From assembly GCA_037176905.1 (NCBI GenBank), contig JBBBWG010015556.1:83427-136230 (forward strand): a stretch of DNA of 52,804 nt, given 5' to 3'. Position 1 is the stretch's first letter. Each line of letters opens with the position of its first letter. The position numbers were made by a program, and so were the translations under genes. The notes under the pieces are model-generated. The model was not told the DNA's origin, did no database searches, and saw only the letters and a program-made list of their open reading frames with translations. Shown piece by piece: positions 1 through 36,223 of the stretch. This DNA comes from Azolla pinnata. Taxonomy: Eukaryota > Streptophyta > Polypodiopsida > Salviniales > Salviniaceae.

Positions 1-1543
1 TAGCTACCAACAGTAGTTGGGTTGGTTTAACCCACAAGGACGCATCCAAAGGTCCACTTTTTGCTGTCTGTGTGTGTGTTCCAAGAGCGAGTGATGGATT
101 CCTGAGCTAAGGATGGAGTGTTTTTCTTTTGGCTGCGTTTTGATTATTGATGTTTGGATCGAAATGCAAAAGTCCGGAGCTCTTCTTGGAGTATTCTTGT
201 GCATCCGCATGGATGCTCTGGTTGGATCCATCACAGCACCTGCAATGCTTATATCACTTCAGATCAATCAATGCTCGATTAGTAGACTCAGGGTATGGAC
301 TTTTGACGTGACCAGGGCTTCAAATGATTGCGATGAGATAGTTTCTTGGGTGCCTATGTAAGGGCGACAGATAGCGCCTTCTTCACTTTAAGCTCAGTTA
401 AGACATCAATATACTTGTGGTCTGTGAGTGAGTGGTTGCTGAGTAAGCCAACAACACCTACTTACCCGAGATGTGCTAAAATAAGCACAAGACCATATTT
501 TGCAAGATCCTGTAGAAAACCATACCACTTTGTCGAGGAAAGGTATTAAACTATCAATATGATGGTTTGCCTGATGAGAGACAGGCATTAATGCCAGTCA
601 TTTGCTGCAAGTTCTTTGAGTGGGTTGGCTGCTATTAATTTAAAAATATTTCTGAACATAGTGACAATCATATCGGGTGCAGGCCAAGTCCGTATCAAGA
701 AAAAGGCTTTTATCCTCTAAATGATCGAAATTTTTGCAACGAGCGTGTAAGTTCTTATTGCCTAGGTTGATCATGGCAATGCCAATGCTCATTTTCATGT
801 GGTGTTATCTTTTTGTACCTAGGAAATGTTGCAGCATTTCCTTTCGCTTGATTATTACGTTCCTTGCTTTATTGTGATTCAAAATATATCTTATATGGGC
901 ATTTCCGAGTGATACTTCTTAAACGTTGCCGCTTGATGAATGCTTGGTAGTCTCATGGGACTCTTACCTTCATTACAGTCCATTTGTTATTCTTTTTTCA
1001 ACATTTTCTTCGATTTGACAATCAAATCCAGACTTCTTATGATAGCAGTGTCTGATTACAACTGTAGGCATTGCGTTGGAAAGGTGCCAAGAGGACATGG
1101 TCCTGTTCATTTAAAGTACTAAAAGTTGCAAGTAGATAGAAATCTCAAAGAAATGAAGGTTTAGGCATAAGACCAGAACAATCTCAGTGACTGGAGTTCT
1201 TGAATTCTACACATAAGAAATTCTAAATGCATATATAACCGCATGACCTGCAGTTTATGGATGACATTTTTTTAACAACTATTTGTACAACAATTTAGTA
1301 ATGAACAAAATGAAAGTGTGAAGGATCTTAGAAACAAAAATGTGCCTCTAAATGTGAGCCTGTCCTTGGACACATAGAATATAGGTTTCACATGTTTACG
1401 TAGCTATATCATGCACATGTAGCAGGGGATCACATGTTTGGCTTCCAGGAACTCTATTGGTGTACATTTATGAATATCTGCCATGGTGTTAGTGGTGCAA
1501 GGTAAGGTTGATCCAAAAATAGATTATGTTATTTGTGTTTCAG
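1..1543. other. Upstream part of ABCC copy A, probably intron 1
   Basis: I see no convincing coding exon here on either strand. The sequence ends in a good splice acceptor (TTTGTGTTTCAG) just before the first recognisable ABCC exon. In the sister gene downstream the equivalent intron is 5.7 kb, so this stretch is best read as the 3' part of intron 1, with exon 1 lying outside the window to the left. The few ORFs of 60-80 codons have no recognisable motifs. Confidence 0.55.
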
Positions 1544-10455
<8,912 letters not shown>

Positions 10456-11230
10456 GGTCTGTCGAACCAAAGCTATACACAAAAACTTATGTTTTTAAAG
10501 ATTAAACCACAATGAATTCTCAAAATATACATCTGTTTGAACCATGACAGACTGCTATCGGATATACAAAATGTATGAACTCTAGCTTTGGGTAATGAGA
10601 AAAAGTGTATATGAAAACAGGATTATGATTAAATGATTGATTATGCACAATCAGCCTCGACTTTTCGCAAAAATGTGAATGTATATATGCTCTACTTCCT
10701 CCAAGCCATACACAAGAGTGAGCATCCGAATGTATAACTACTTTAAAACCAAGTAAACCATGATTAATTATGCTCAAAGAATCTCAACATGATTACTTGG
10801 TCATTACAGATAGTGAACCTCAAAATGATTAATTAAGCACTCAATTGTTAAATACCTTTGGAATGGTATTAGTTTCTTTGGAAACCATGATGGTTTTAAC
10901 AAAAGATTCAAATGGTAAGAATCATAATGCTCCCTATATGGATGAGCAAATTACCAGCAAGTAATATTTCATACACTCAAACAATCTTCTTTTTCTAGCG
11001 ATATAAATTGCAGAAAATCCCCAATCCTTCATCAATGCTGATTTATGCATCTATGAGGATAGTTTGAAAAAGCTGAAGTTGAGAGAGATACATNNNNNNN
11101 NNNNNNNNNNNNNNNNNNNNNNNNNNNNNNNNNNNNNNNNNNNNNNNNNNNNNNNNNNNNNNNNNNNNNNNNNNNNNNNNNNNNNNNNNNNNNAACAACA
11201 AATTGACTTCCCAATTTCATAAAGTAAATG
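10456..11230. other. 3' flank of ABCC copy A and assembly gap
   Basis: No gene is seen. The first few hundred bases should contain the 3' UTR of copy A. Positions 11094-11193 are N, a conventional 100-base scaffold gap of unknown true length. Confidence 0.7.
11094..11193. other. Assembly gap (100 N)
   Basis: A run of N read directly from the sequence. Exactly 100 N is the usual placeholder for a gap of unknown size, so distances across it are not reliable. It directly adjoins a tandem repeat. Confidence 0.98.
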
Positions 11231-11507
11231 AATCAGTAGTTTCTTTGCTTCCAATGTATCACTACTTCTACATTATGTTGATCTTTGTGAAGAAGAGGAA
11301 TATTTGAGGCAACTTATTCCGCACGATTGTTTGCTTTTTGTGTGTTTGAACCTTGCTAATCCAACAATAGTTGCTTTCCTTCCAATGTATCATAGCTTCT
11401 ACATTCTGCTAAATATTTATGTGAAGAGGAGTATTTGAAGCGACTTATTTTGCACAATTGTTTTTTTTTTGTGTGTGTGTGTGTGCTTGAACTGTGCTAA
11501 TCCAACA
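11230..11507. repeat. Tandem duplication, 131-bp period
   Basis: CCAATGTATCA at 11251 recurs at 11382. Both copies continue with CTTCTACATT, a GTGAAGA motif, a TTGCACAATTG or GCACGATTG motif, and TGCTAATCCAACAA. The second copy contains a (TG)n run. It starts within about 40 bases of the N gap. Confidence 0.8.
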
Positions 11508-12176
11508 AATTTCGAAATCTTGAGCTAACATTGTTGTGCTGCTTCCAAAAATCTCTTAGAATTTCATGCATTCTAGAAAGTTTTTGGAACTTGTTGATGA
11601 TGTGTTCGTTTTTGGAGTTTTCCTTTTTTTTTTCTTACATTTAGTTCTCAAGAACATTAGTTAAATACATGTGTTCACCTTAATCCCAATCAGTTGTAGT
11701 ACGAACAAAATTCCCATGTTATAAAATGCACAAGTAAAATAAAAAAGAAATATAATTTGATGACCCCAACCATTAGGATCGAATCACTAATCTTATAGAA
11801 TGAGTTTCTTTAGACTGTATTTTTGTTATATTAGATACCGATGATCTTACTTTAATCCTAATTAAATCAATCTAATCATGTGCATCATGTATGATATAAA
11901 TGCATGCTCATGAATCATGCATAGGCCTAACACCGGCACTCATTAAAGCACATGATCAAAATTGATCAGTTGCCTTTAATAGCTAGAAATTCTCTAGCAC
12001 AATTATCGTTGCATTAACAAGTGATTAATTGTTTAGATCCTCATTGATCTCCAATTTGATCTTCCAATATTATTATTTTGAGTCTTAATCACGACCATTT
12101 ATACAATATATAACCTTTTTTTTAATAAGCATATACTTTGATTAGTGAACAAAGAGATCATCATATTGGCTATAAA
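11508..12176. other. Intergenic, no gene seen
   Basis: AT-rich sequence with short homopolymer runs and no ORF or RNA gene that I can support. Confidence 0.6.
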
Positions 12177-12539
12177 ACGTGTCTAAACAAAAACCCGATG
12201 AATGGTTGGTTACAATCATCACAACCAACCAAATTAACATCTTAAAATAGCATCAAGTTATAGGCAACGAAAAATGATAGTTTGACAATAAATAACACTA
12301 TCTTAGACTATGTTGTAGTTGTGTAAAACACTGCATCTTAATGACTCTCTTCGAATCTAACGTGTGTAAACAGAAACCCAATGAATAGTTGGTTACAATC
12401 ATCACAACCAACCAAATTAATATCTTAAAATATCAAGTTATAGGCAACGAAAAATGATAGCTTGACAATAAATTACACTATCTTAGACTATGTTGTAGTT
12501 GTGTAAAACACTACTTTTTAATAACTCTCTTTGAATCTC
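12177..12539. repeat. Tandem duplication, 183-bp period
   Basis: Two copies start ACGTGT(C/G)TAAACA at 12177 and 12360 and share nearly the whole unit, including TATAGGCAACGAAAAATGAT and TTAGACTATGTTGTAGTTG. Each copy holds a short inverted repeat: GGTTGGTT (12204-12211) and AACCAACC (12223-12230) around an 11-base loop in the first, one base pair shorter in the second. Confidence 0.88.
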
Positions 12540-12599
12540 CCTCAATGGCCTCATATTGATATCAACGTGCCAACATGACCACAAATGTATGTATGATGA

Positions 12600-13250
12600 G
12601 ATTCTATACATACATACATACATACATAGATATATATATGCATGTATTGTCTATGTGCCTTCTGTGTAATCTCCAAGGATATAAATAAATATATATATAT
12701 ATTATATACAGTGTTCACGTATGTATGTATGTATGGATGCATATAACGTAACATTCGCAAGCTTCTGGTTTTGCAAACATGAATGCTATGTGTTTTTTGT
12801 CGATTTTTGAAAAAAAATACGATCCCGATTTCTTTTCTTTTGTTCAGAAAAAATAGTTTGTATTTAAATCTTTTGATTAAATCTACCGTTCTTTCTGGTC
12901 CGAAACATACTTCTGGACAATTTCTTGAACCTGGAGTGCTCGAATCATATTCTCGATTGCGTTTGCAGCTTGCGAAAGTATGATCTGTTCTATGCATAGA
13001 TGTATGGATGTTTGTGATGCACATTCGCATGTATATGTAGATGTATGTATGTATCTATGCATGCATGTACACACATACGGCCTGTATGCATGTACACAAC
13101 GGACAGTATGCATGTACACACATACGGACCGTATGCGTGTATTTGTACGGTGTGCATGCATGTATGTGCGCCACGCACGCATGCGCATCACATCCACCAT
13201 CGCATGCATTGTGCGTGCATGCATGCATGCATGCATCGTGCACTTTTTTT
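12600..13250. repeat. Microsatellite and alternating purine-pyrimidine tract
   Basis: 12606-12733 contains (CATA)n, (TA)n and (TATG)n runs. 13015-13245 is dominated by TGTATGCATG and TGTACACACATACGG units, with the motif GCATGTACAC recurring about every 30 bases, ending in (GCAT)n at 13216-13238. The overlapping ORFs on both strands (rich in Met, His, Cys, Tyr) are artefacts of this repeat. Confidence 0.85.
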
Positions 13251-13343
13251 TGGGTTTTTTTTAATGTTTTTTTTATTTGGTGGTTTCTCTTTTTTCCCCT
13301 TTTTTTTTTAAGCGAGCCTCGAAAAAAGAAAAATTAACGAGCT

Positions 13344-13379
13344 GTGACGTCATCGGTGACGTCATCGGTGACGCCATCC
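13344..13379. promoter_or_regulatory. Triple TGACG (as-1/CRE-like) motif
   Basis: Three tandem 12-base units, GTGACGTCATCG twice and then GTGACGCCATCC. The first two contain the palindrome TGACGTCA; the third keeps only TGACG. Repeated TGACG boxes are the known binding sites of plant TGA-class bZIP factors (as-1 elements), which regulate detoxification genes. The site lies about 1.15 kb upstream of the ABCC copy B start codon. A role in that gene is inference from motif and position. Confidence 0.45.
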
Positions 13380-13450
13380 CGGCCGACCATTAACTGAATA
13401 TTTATTATTATATTCAAATTGTCTTATCATTTATATATATATATAAATAA

Positions 13451-14178
13451 GGGAAAATGATTAAAAAAAAAAGGCCTAACAAAATTAGAAATTACATTTG
13501 GACTCCTACCGAAACTTGAGGCCTCGTTTTAAAAAGTTTAACACGTAAAATTGATCGATTGATTAACGCCAAATCCATTGATTTGCGAGTTCGATTAACA
13601 CCAAATGAAACCGATCGATTAAACCGTTCGATGATCGCTTGATCGGCACCGGAATCGATCGCGTCGATCCGTTCGTTTAGAATTCTGAATTTTATCGGTT
13701 TAAAGCGAAATCCATCGATTTTTGTGAGCTCATTAATTAGCATCAAATGAAACCGATCGATTCATAACGCTCGATGACCACCTGATCAACAGTGAATCGA
13801 CCGCGTCGATCTCTGTTCGTTTACATCCTAAATTCATCGATTAACGCAAAATCCATCGATTTTTGCGAGTTCAATAATTAGCATCAAATGAAACCGATTG
13901 ATTAAACGCTCGATGATCACCTGATTAAACGCTCGAAATGAACGGATTGATCGCATCGATCCGTTCATTTCGATTCTTCGTTTTACTAACCCTCTGTTTA
14001 AAAGCAGCGAACATTTCGCCGGGAAATCGATCCGGCGGGAAGCGGATCAGGAACAAAAATCATACTCAGGGGAATTAATCACGTGTTAATTCTAGCGGAA
14101 AGCTAATCTAAGATTAGGCGTTAATTTGTAATTTCTGATTTTTTTCTGATTTTGTTAGGCATTTTATTTTAATTTTCC
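13451..14178. mobile_element. MITE-like element 1 with long terminal inverted repeats
   Basis: The left end (13451: GGGAAAAT then GCCTAACAAAATTAGAAA) matches the reverse complement of the right end (TTTCTGATTTTGTTAGGC then AATTTTCC, ending 14178) over at least 40 bp with gaps. A related element lies at 50185-50613 in this window. The element is about 728 bp, has no transposase ORF and is flanked by TA-rich DNA; I could not define a clear target-site duplication. Its interior is a threefold repeat of about 140 bp. It sits in the upstream region of ABCC copy B. Confidence 0.65.
13550..13985. repeat. Three diverged copies of a ~140-bp unit inside element 1
   Basis: Each unit has AAATCCATYGATTT, then GCGAGTTC or GTGAGCTC, CAAATGAAACCGATYGATT, (C)GCTCGATGA and CGCGTCGATC or CGCATCGATC. 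The TCCAT motif falls at 13574, 13711 and 13852. The unit is very rich in GATCGATT-type sequence. Confidence 0.8.
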
Positions 14179-14179
14179 A

Positions 14180-14523
14180 ATATATATATATAATATAGAA
14201 GATATATAATATATATAATATATAGAATATATATATATTATTATATATATATATATATATATAAGTTTGACATTGGCGGCTTCCAAACCCTAACCCTAAC
14301 CCTAATTCTGCATGCTGCAGGAGAGCTCCATCGCCATCGCCTCCTGCTCCAGCTTCCAAACCCTAACCCTAATTCTGCAGGCTGCAGCAGAGCTCCATCG
14401 CCCTCGCCCTCGCCCTCGCCATCGCCATCTCCATCGCCGATCATCGCCATCATCGCCGTTTAATTTCTGAATCTCCCCTCGCCCTCCGAACCCTAAATCC
14501 TGCACTCCTCCTGCTCCGCCGCC
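14180..14523 (+). promoter_or_regulatory. Putative core promoter and 5' UTR of ABCC copy B
   Basis: A (TA)n tract at 14180-14263 ends in TATATATAAG, a plausible TATA box region. Downstream lie teloboxes (AAACCCTAACCCTAACCC at about 14286, AAACCCTAACCC at about 14359), common in plant 5' regions, then a CATCGCC/CTCGCC-rich pyrimidine-biased leader up to the start codon. The ORFs on the minus strand here are shadows of that GC-rich leader. The transcription start is not determinable from sequence alone. Confidence 0.5.
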
Positions 14524-31157
<16,634 letters not shown>

Positions 31158-32859
31158 TCAGCTTGAAATGTTTTGTGGAAGATTAAGAGTAGTAAATATG
31201 CAGGGTGAAAGAGCCTCGGCCTTAAGAATCAAGTATGAAGAAGCTTGGGGTTGGCTCGAGTAGGTAAAACCTTCAAGTCAATGTATCAATATTGTTTAAT
31301 ACCTGGTAAAAACGTTTTCTTTGTCAATATATCGGGAGGAAATCTCTGGTATTTTGACGGTAAAATGTACAAGGGACAGAAGAATCAAAATTAAGCTCAA
31401 CCATATCTAATATGCAATACAGTTAGTGCCGTTATTCCAATCGGAACAGATTAAGCCAAATCTGTTAGTGCATAACAGATTTGATGTAGTGGAGAGGCGG
31501 AACGACAAATCTATCAATGTGCTAAAGATTAAGCCAAAGAAATAGCCCATAAATCAGGCTATACAACTCGTCTTGTGTTTTCAGGTACAGTAGAGTGAAA
31601 TTATACGATTCCGAGATGGTTTCCAAGGGATTGCTATGTATAATTTCTTGTCAAGGATTTCCAAAGTAACAAAAATTTCAAAATTACCAGGGGATTATTC
31701 ACTAAGTGCTTTACATAGTGATGGTAATTCAGATGCAAAACATCCTTTTTATTAGTGATGGTAATTAAGAGACAAAACATTGCCACTAGTGATCGAGATT
31801 GCAATGGTCCAGTTGTGATTCTATTCTCTGTGTTTGGTAATATTATGTTATGAGTTGAGCTATAAAATCCTACTACGCTTTTTGAAGATGTATAATTGCC
31901 ATCAAGAGTATCTTGAAGCATCTCTAAAATGTCTTAAAATGCAATGGAATTGAATACGTTGATCTCACCGATGAGAGGGCTTGTGCTCTTCACAAATTCT
32001 GGAAGATATTGGAGTGGACAAGCTTGATGCCTCGCATTTACGGCATGACAAAAGCCCAGAAGATTTTCGCAAACTAATTGATCAAATAGAAGTGTTGAAA
32101 GGCTGTACTTGAGGATTTGAGAAATGTGCTTTGGCAAACTCAAAGCTTGAGCTAGTCTTACAAAATATTGGATTCCATACTCCAAGCTCGAGCCGGTCTT
32201 TAAATCAAACTCCTTAACTGTTTGGTTATGAGTAATCTTAAGCTCGAGGTGGTCTCTTGGATTCCTTAATTATACAAGCTACTCTTACAAAACCTTTAAT
32301 TATACAGCCTAGTCCTACAAAGTCCTTAATTGCATATCCTTAATCTTGTGGGTTACCAGAATCTCAAATCTTGAGCTAGTCCTACGAAATCCCGAGTTAG
32401 TCCTTAACTGCCTAACCAGGAGGCGACTCTGAGCTTATATCGATCCTTCAAAATCATGCATTACGTAGCTACGGGAGACTTTGAGCTTGTACAAGATCCC
32501 TCAATCATGCGATTAATGGGGAACCTTGACCTAGAGCTAATCCTACAAAATCCTTAATTGCGTAGTTAAGGGGGACTACAAACGTGATTAACAGTGTGCG
32601 GTTTCTTAATCACTTTCTTAATCTTAATCTTAAGCTTCTGACTGCATCTTAATCTTAATTTTGAGGTGATTAGAAGAAGAAGAAAGAAGAAGAAGAAGAG
32701 GAAAACACAGAAAAACGAAAGACTGAGAAACAGAAGTCGAACGAAGGAGACGACGGCGACGACGAAGAAGAAGATATTCTTCCATAGCTTTCTCTTTCGT
32801 GCTCCGCATCTTCTCTCTCTGCTTGCTTTCTTGCAGATCCGTCTCTTCAGAGAGGAATC
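31158..32859. other. Intergenic, degenerate repeats and 5' UTR of next gene
   Basis: No gene is seen. 32150-32580 contains a degenerate repeat of phrases such as TTGAGCTAGTCCTACAAAAT and CCTTAATTGC(A/G)TA. 32670-32790 is a GAAGAAGAA-rich tract followed by a pyrimidine-rich leader up to the start at 32860, probably the 5' UTR of the membrane-protein gene. Confidence 0.6.
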
Positions 32860-35800
32860 ATGATGCCCTTCTCCGTGGCCATAGCTCAAATCTGGTCATG
32901 GTTTCAGGCTTACGGTAACCTCCAACGTCTCGCCGTTCTGCTTCTCTACTTCCAGGTACGTTCTCTGCCTCTGTCTTTGCTACTTTTCTTATGCTCCTCG
33001 GACTCTCTCTAATTACTCTTTGCGACATCTCCAAAGACCTGTTTGATTTATGTACATGATGGCTTTGGTTCCGGTTCTCAAGTTTGTTGTGAAGCTACAT
33101 TCTTCGGTTCCAGTTCTCAAGTTTGTTGCGAAGCTGCATTCTCAAGTTTGGCTTCTTCTGCATGTCCTTTCTTCTTTAATTCTTCGTATATATAGTTAGA
33201 TTTTTTTTTTTCAGGCATGATCTCTTTTATTCTCTCTTGATTGCGTTTTCTCTTCATTCTGTGTTTTCTCCTGTGTCTTTGTAGCCTCTCGTGGCAAGAT
33301 GCACAGAGCGAAAATGTCTCACAAATGTCCTTTCTCCTCAATCAGGTCTTCATTTTTCAGGTTCTTAGTAAAGAACTCAGTTTTCTATATGATTGGAAAT
33401 AGTGTCGACGTTTCTTAATCTCCATTTAACACTTTGTCTTTCAAACTGATACGTCTGCAGATTTAGCACTAGACATTTTTTCAAGCTATTCCTAAAGAAT
33501 CCATTTTGTTGTACTGATGAATCAGTGTCTCTATTTTCTTTCTCAGTTATGTACATGTAGAAATATATAGACTCAATTCCGTGATTTGAAGCTACTGTTT
33601 AGGAATCTATGTGGTTGTATAAAACTTTCTCTAATATCAAATAATGTTGGATTTTCTTAGGATATTTTGTTTAGTACACCGCTCAGCATCTTTCAAGAAT
33701 GTTCTATTTTTTATTGTGTCGCCGTCAAATCTTTTACTTTCAAACCCCTAATAAAGAACTCGGTTATAGAATAGTATTAATGTTTGTTCATCTCTGTTTG
33801 GTGCATGCTTCATGAAATTAGGGATACAAATGCACAGGTTTCACATTTAATTACATTTTGCTAGGTACTGAAAATCCATTCTTCCATAACAATGAGTATG
33901 TTTTCTTTCTCTCAGTAATATGCAAAGGCACGGATTTTACACTCAATTACACGATCAGAAGCTGCTAATTAAAAATCAATTTGATTACAAAAGTCTCTTT
34001 CAATTAAACAGTACAGGAGATTTTGTATAATGCACCATACATGTCTCAAGAATTTGTTCTGTTTAACCTGGTGTCTGTGCTTCCTTTCTTTCTAGTCATC
34101 ATCAATGCTCATTTTGACAGAGATGAATGATGCCTTTACTATTATATATTACTTTTGAGCTCATTCTTTTTGTATGTAAATGAATTTCTTTTGCTAAGAT
34201 TTCAGCTATACGTAAATGCAATTTTACTTTCCTTTTGGTTTCAAAATCTATTTCGGGCTTCAAACTATTAATTATTTGCTTCTTTATGCAAAAAAGGTCG
34301 GTTGCTCCATAATCGGATCATTGGGAGTGTCCTACACAGGAGCTCTTGTGGCTAATTTGGCAATATCACTCTTTGCCCTTGTTGCTATAGAGAGTGGGAG
34401 CCAAGTGCTAGGTCGGAGCTATGGAGTTTTACTTGTTTGTGCACTTCTACTTGACATTGCATGGTTTATCCTTTTCTCAGTTGAAATATGGTATAATTCA
34501 TCGTTCCACAAAAGGCCATGAACACACTATTTCTCATCATGCATTCTATACTAGGATTACTCTGCTTTATATTCAGAAGTCTCGGTTAGTAATTGCATAA
34601 TTTAATTAATGATGCACCTCATATTGGTAAGGATCATATAGTCCTTAACATGGAGAGAGATCCAGTGCACAGTGCGCACATACAACAACATTATCTACTC
34701 GGCCTTGGGAGATAGATGTATCTCCATGCCAGTGAATTCAGCTGTGTTTTTGGAATATGAGGTGTATGTTTCTCTGTATTTCATTGATCTAGAGATCAAC
34801 ATAAATGGTAGGGCCTAGTATGTCAATGCATCTAATATCTGATGAATTTAGGAGTCATTAACAAAATTCCTTTGTGTATTTTGTAGTAAGAACTTAGGTG
34901 CGTCTTTCAATGAGGAATGGAGTAGATGAACGATCATGTGATTATTTTCTGTATTCAGCATATCTTTGAGATGTTTATGAATCAGCCTGAGGGAATTATT
35001 GTTTTATGCATATCAGGCAGATTTCACTTGATTCCGGTCTAGGCAAGCTTGCCAACTTCTCTTTGCAGCTCACGCTTGTGATGCAAACAACTGGTTTTGT
35101 TGCACGATTTCTTTCTTCCTTCATATGGCTCAAAATGTATAGATTGGGCATAGAAGAAGGGCACATCTATCGGTCTATTGATGTTGAAGCCCGTGGATTC
35201 TCATTTGGAAATTTCAGTCCTTCAAACTCACGATGCTCATCTGGCAATTTCAGTCCTTCAAACTCAAGATGGATCTTTGGAAATTTCAGTCCTTCAGGCC
35301 CACGCCCAGCACACCAAAATTCATTTAGTGATGAAGTTTTGGGTGGATCCATATACAATCCAGCATCTCTTTGCCATGTTCGGGATGAAGTTCATTTTTC
35401 TAAAGAGGTTAGTGTTCTCTATGGTCTGTTTAACAAGTAATTGATTACAGTTCAGTATCTTGGTAAAATTAGTTGATGTGCGTCTTTAAGCTAAAAAATG
35501 GGTGTATATTTATCCAGACAGTTTCCTGTAAAGTACGAGCACCAGGTGCTTGGTTTCTGAATAATTTTCTCCTTTTATTTCTGTAAGGCCTATATATGCT
35601 AGTTGCACATGATCTATAGATCTCAGCCTGGTAGGATCCATATTTTGACAAGATGACCTGTATGACACACCTAAGAAACTTCATGGTTAACAATGACTCC
35701 GTGAGGTGATGGCTAGATATTGTAGCCCATCCCAACTCTTCATAGCTTTTTAAGCCATAGCTATTTCTCAATCACCTATGAAGTAGATTTCCATATGGCT

Positions 35801-36223
35801 TGATGGCAACTCTAGCCCCTTTTTAAGTTTATTAAAGATTCCACTTTTAACTGATTATTGCTAACTATGTTTTTTGAAACTGCATTCTATTTGTCTTTCT
35901 GGCTACATTGAATTTATTTCCTTTGCTTATGAGTGCAAGAACAACGAAGTGGACAACTTTGGGAAAACATATGAACCACTGCACTGCAAGGCTCTTTTAA
36001 TTTACCAAAATAATTATGAGAGTGTTACAAAGTCTTAGCGTAGGACCATTCATTACATATCTGAATACAGTGGTTGATTGTATGTTGGCTTGTTTGTAGC
36101 AATGTGAAATAGAGATTATAATCTGTGGGGAAAACCAATTTTCACATTTTATTCTTGTAGATGGATGGAGCAATGGAGAAAGGGTTCACTCCAGACCATG
36201 ATTATTCTGATGGTGTCACATAA
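32860..36223 (+). CDS. Conserved plant four-helix membrane protein of unknown function
   Basis: Exons 32860-32955, 34297-34490, 35017-35407 and 36161-36223 join in frame to 247 residues. The chosen start is the first of two adjacent ATGs after a pyrimidine-rich leader. Four hydrophobic segments are visible: about residues 22-45 (LAVLLLYFQ...), 48-68 (ANLAISLFALVAIE), 75-97 (VLLVCALLLDIAWFILF) and 115-140 (LTLVMQTTGFVARFLSSFIW). The tail is hydrophilic and Ser-rich with three GNFSPS repeats and a conserved-looking LGGSIYNP motif. I recognise it as a plant protein family annotated only as transmembrane or AGTRAP-like; the resemblance to animal angiotensin-receptor-associated proteins is weak. 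The intron 1 acceptor (CAAAAAAG) is atypical but keeps frame and conserved sequence. Confidence 0.8.
35190..35310 (+). repeat. Intragenic 36-bp repeat encoding GNFSPSNSR
   Basis: Within exon 3 of the membrane-protein gene, GGAAATTTCAGTCCTTCA or GGCAATTTCAGTCCTTCA occurs three times with a 36-base period. It encodes three GNFSPS(N/G)(S/P)R copies in the soluble tail. Confidence 0.9.

Noticed and set aside
12600..12780. CRISPR-like array of short repeats
   Set aside because: Simple microsatellite runs in a eukaryotic genome without unique spacers.
12551..13337. Several overlapping ORFs of 60-160 codons on both strands, rich in Met, His, Cys and Tyr
   Set aside because: They are translations of the CATA/TGTA/GCAT microsatellite tract; all frames are open because the repeat lacks stops.
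14284..14370. Interstitial telomere or chromosome end from AAACCCTAACCCTAA
   Set aside because: Only a few units, placed in a 5' leader; short teloboxes are common in plant promoters. The same applies to 38180-38850 and 52069-52100.
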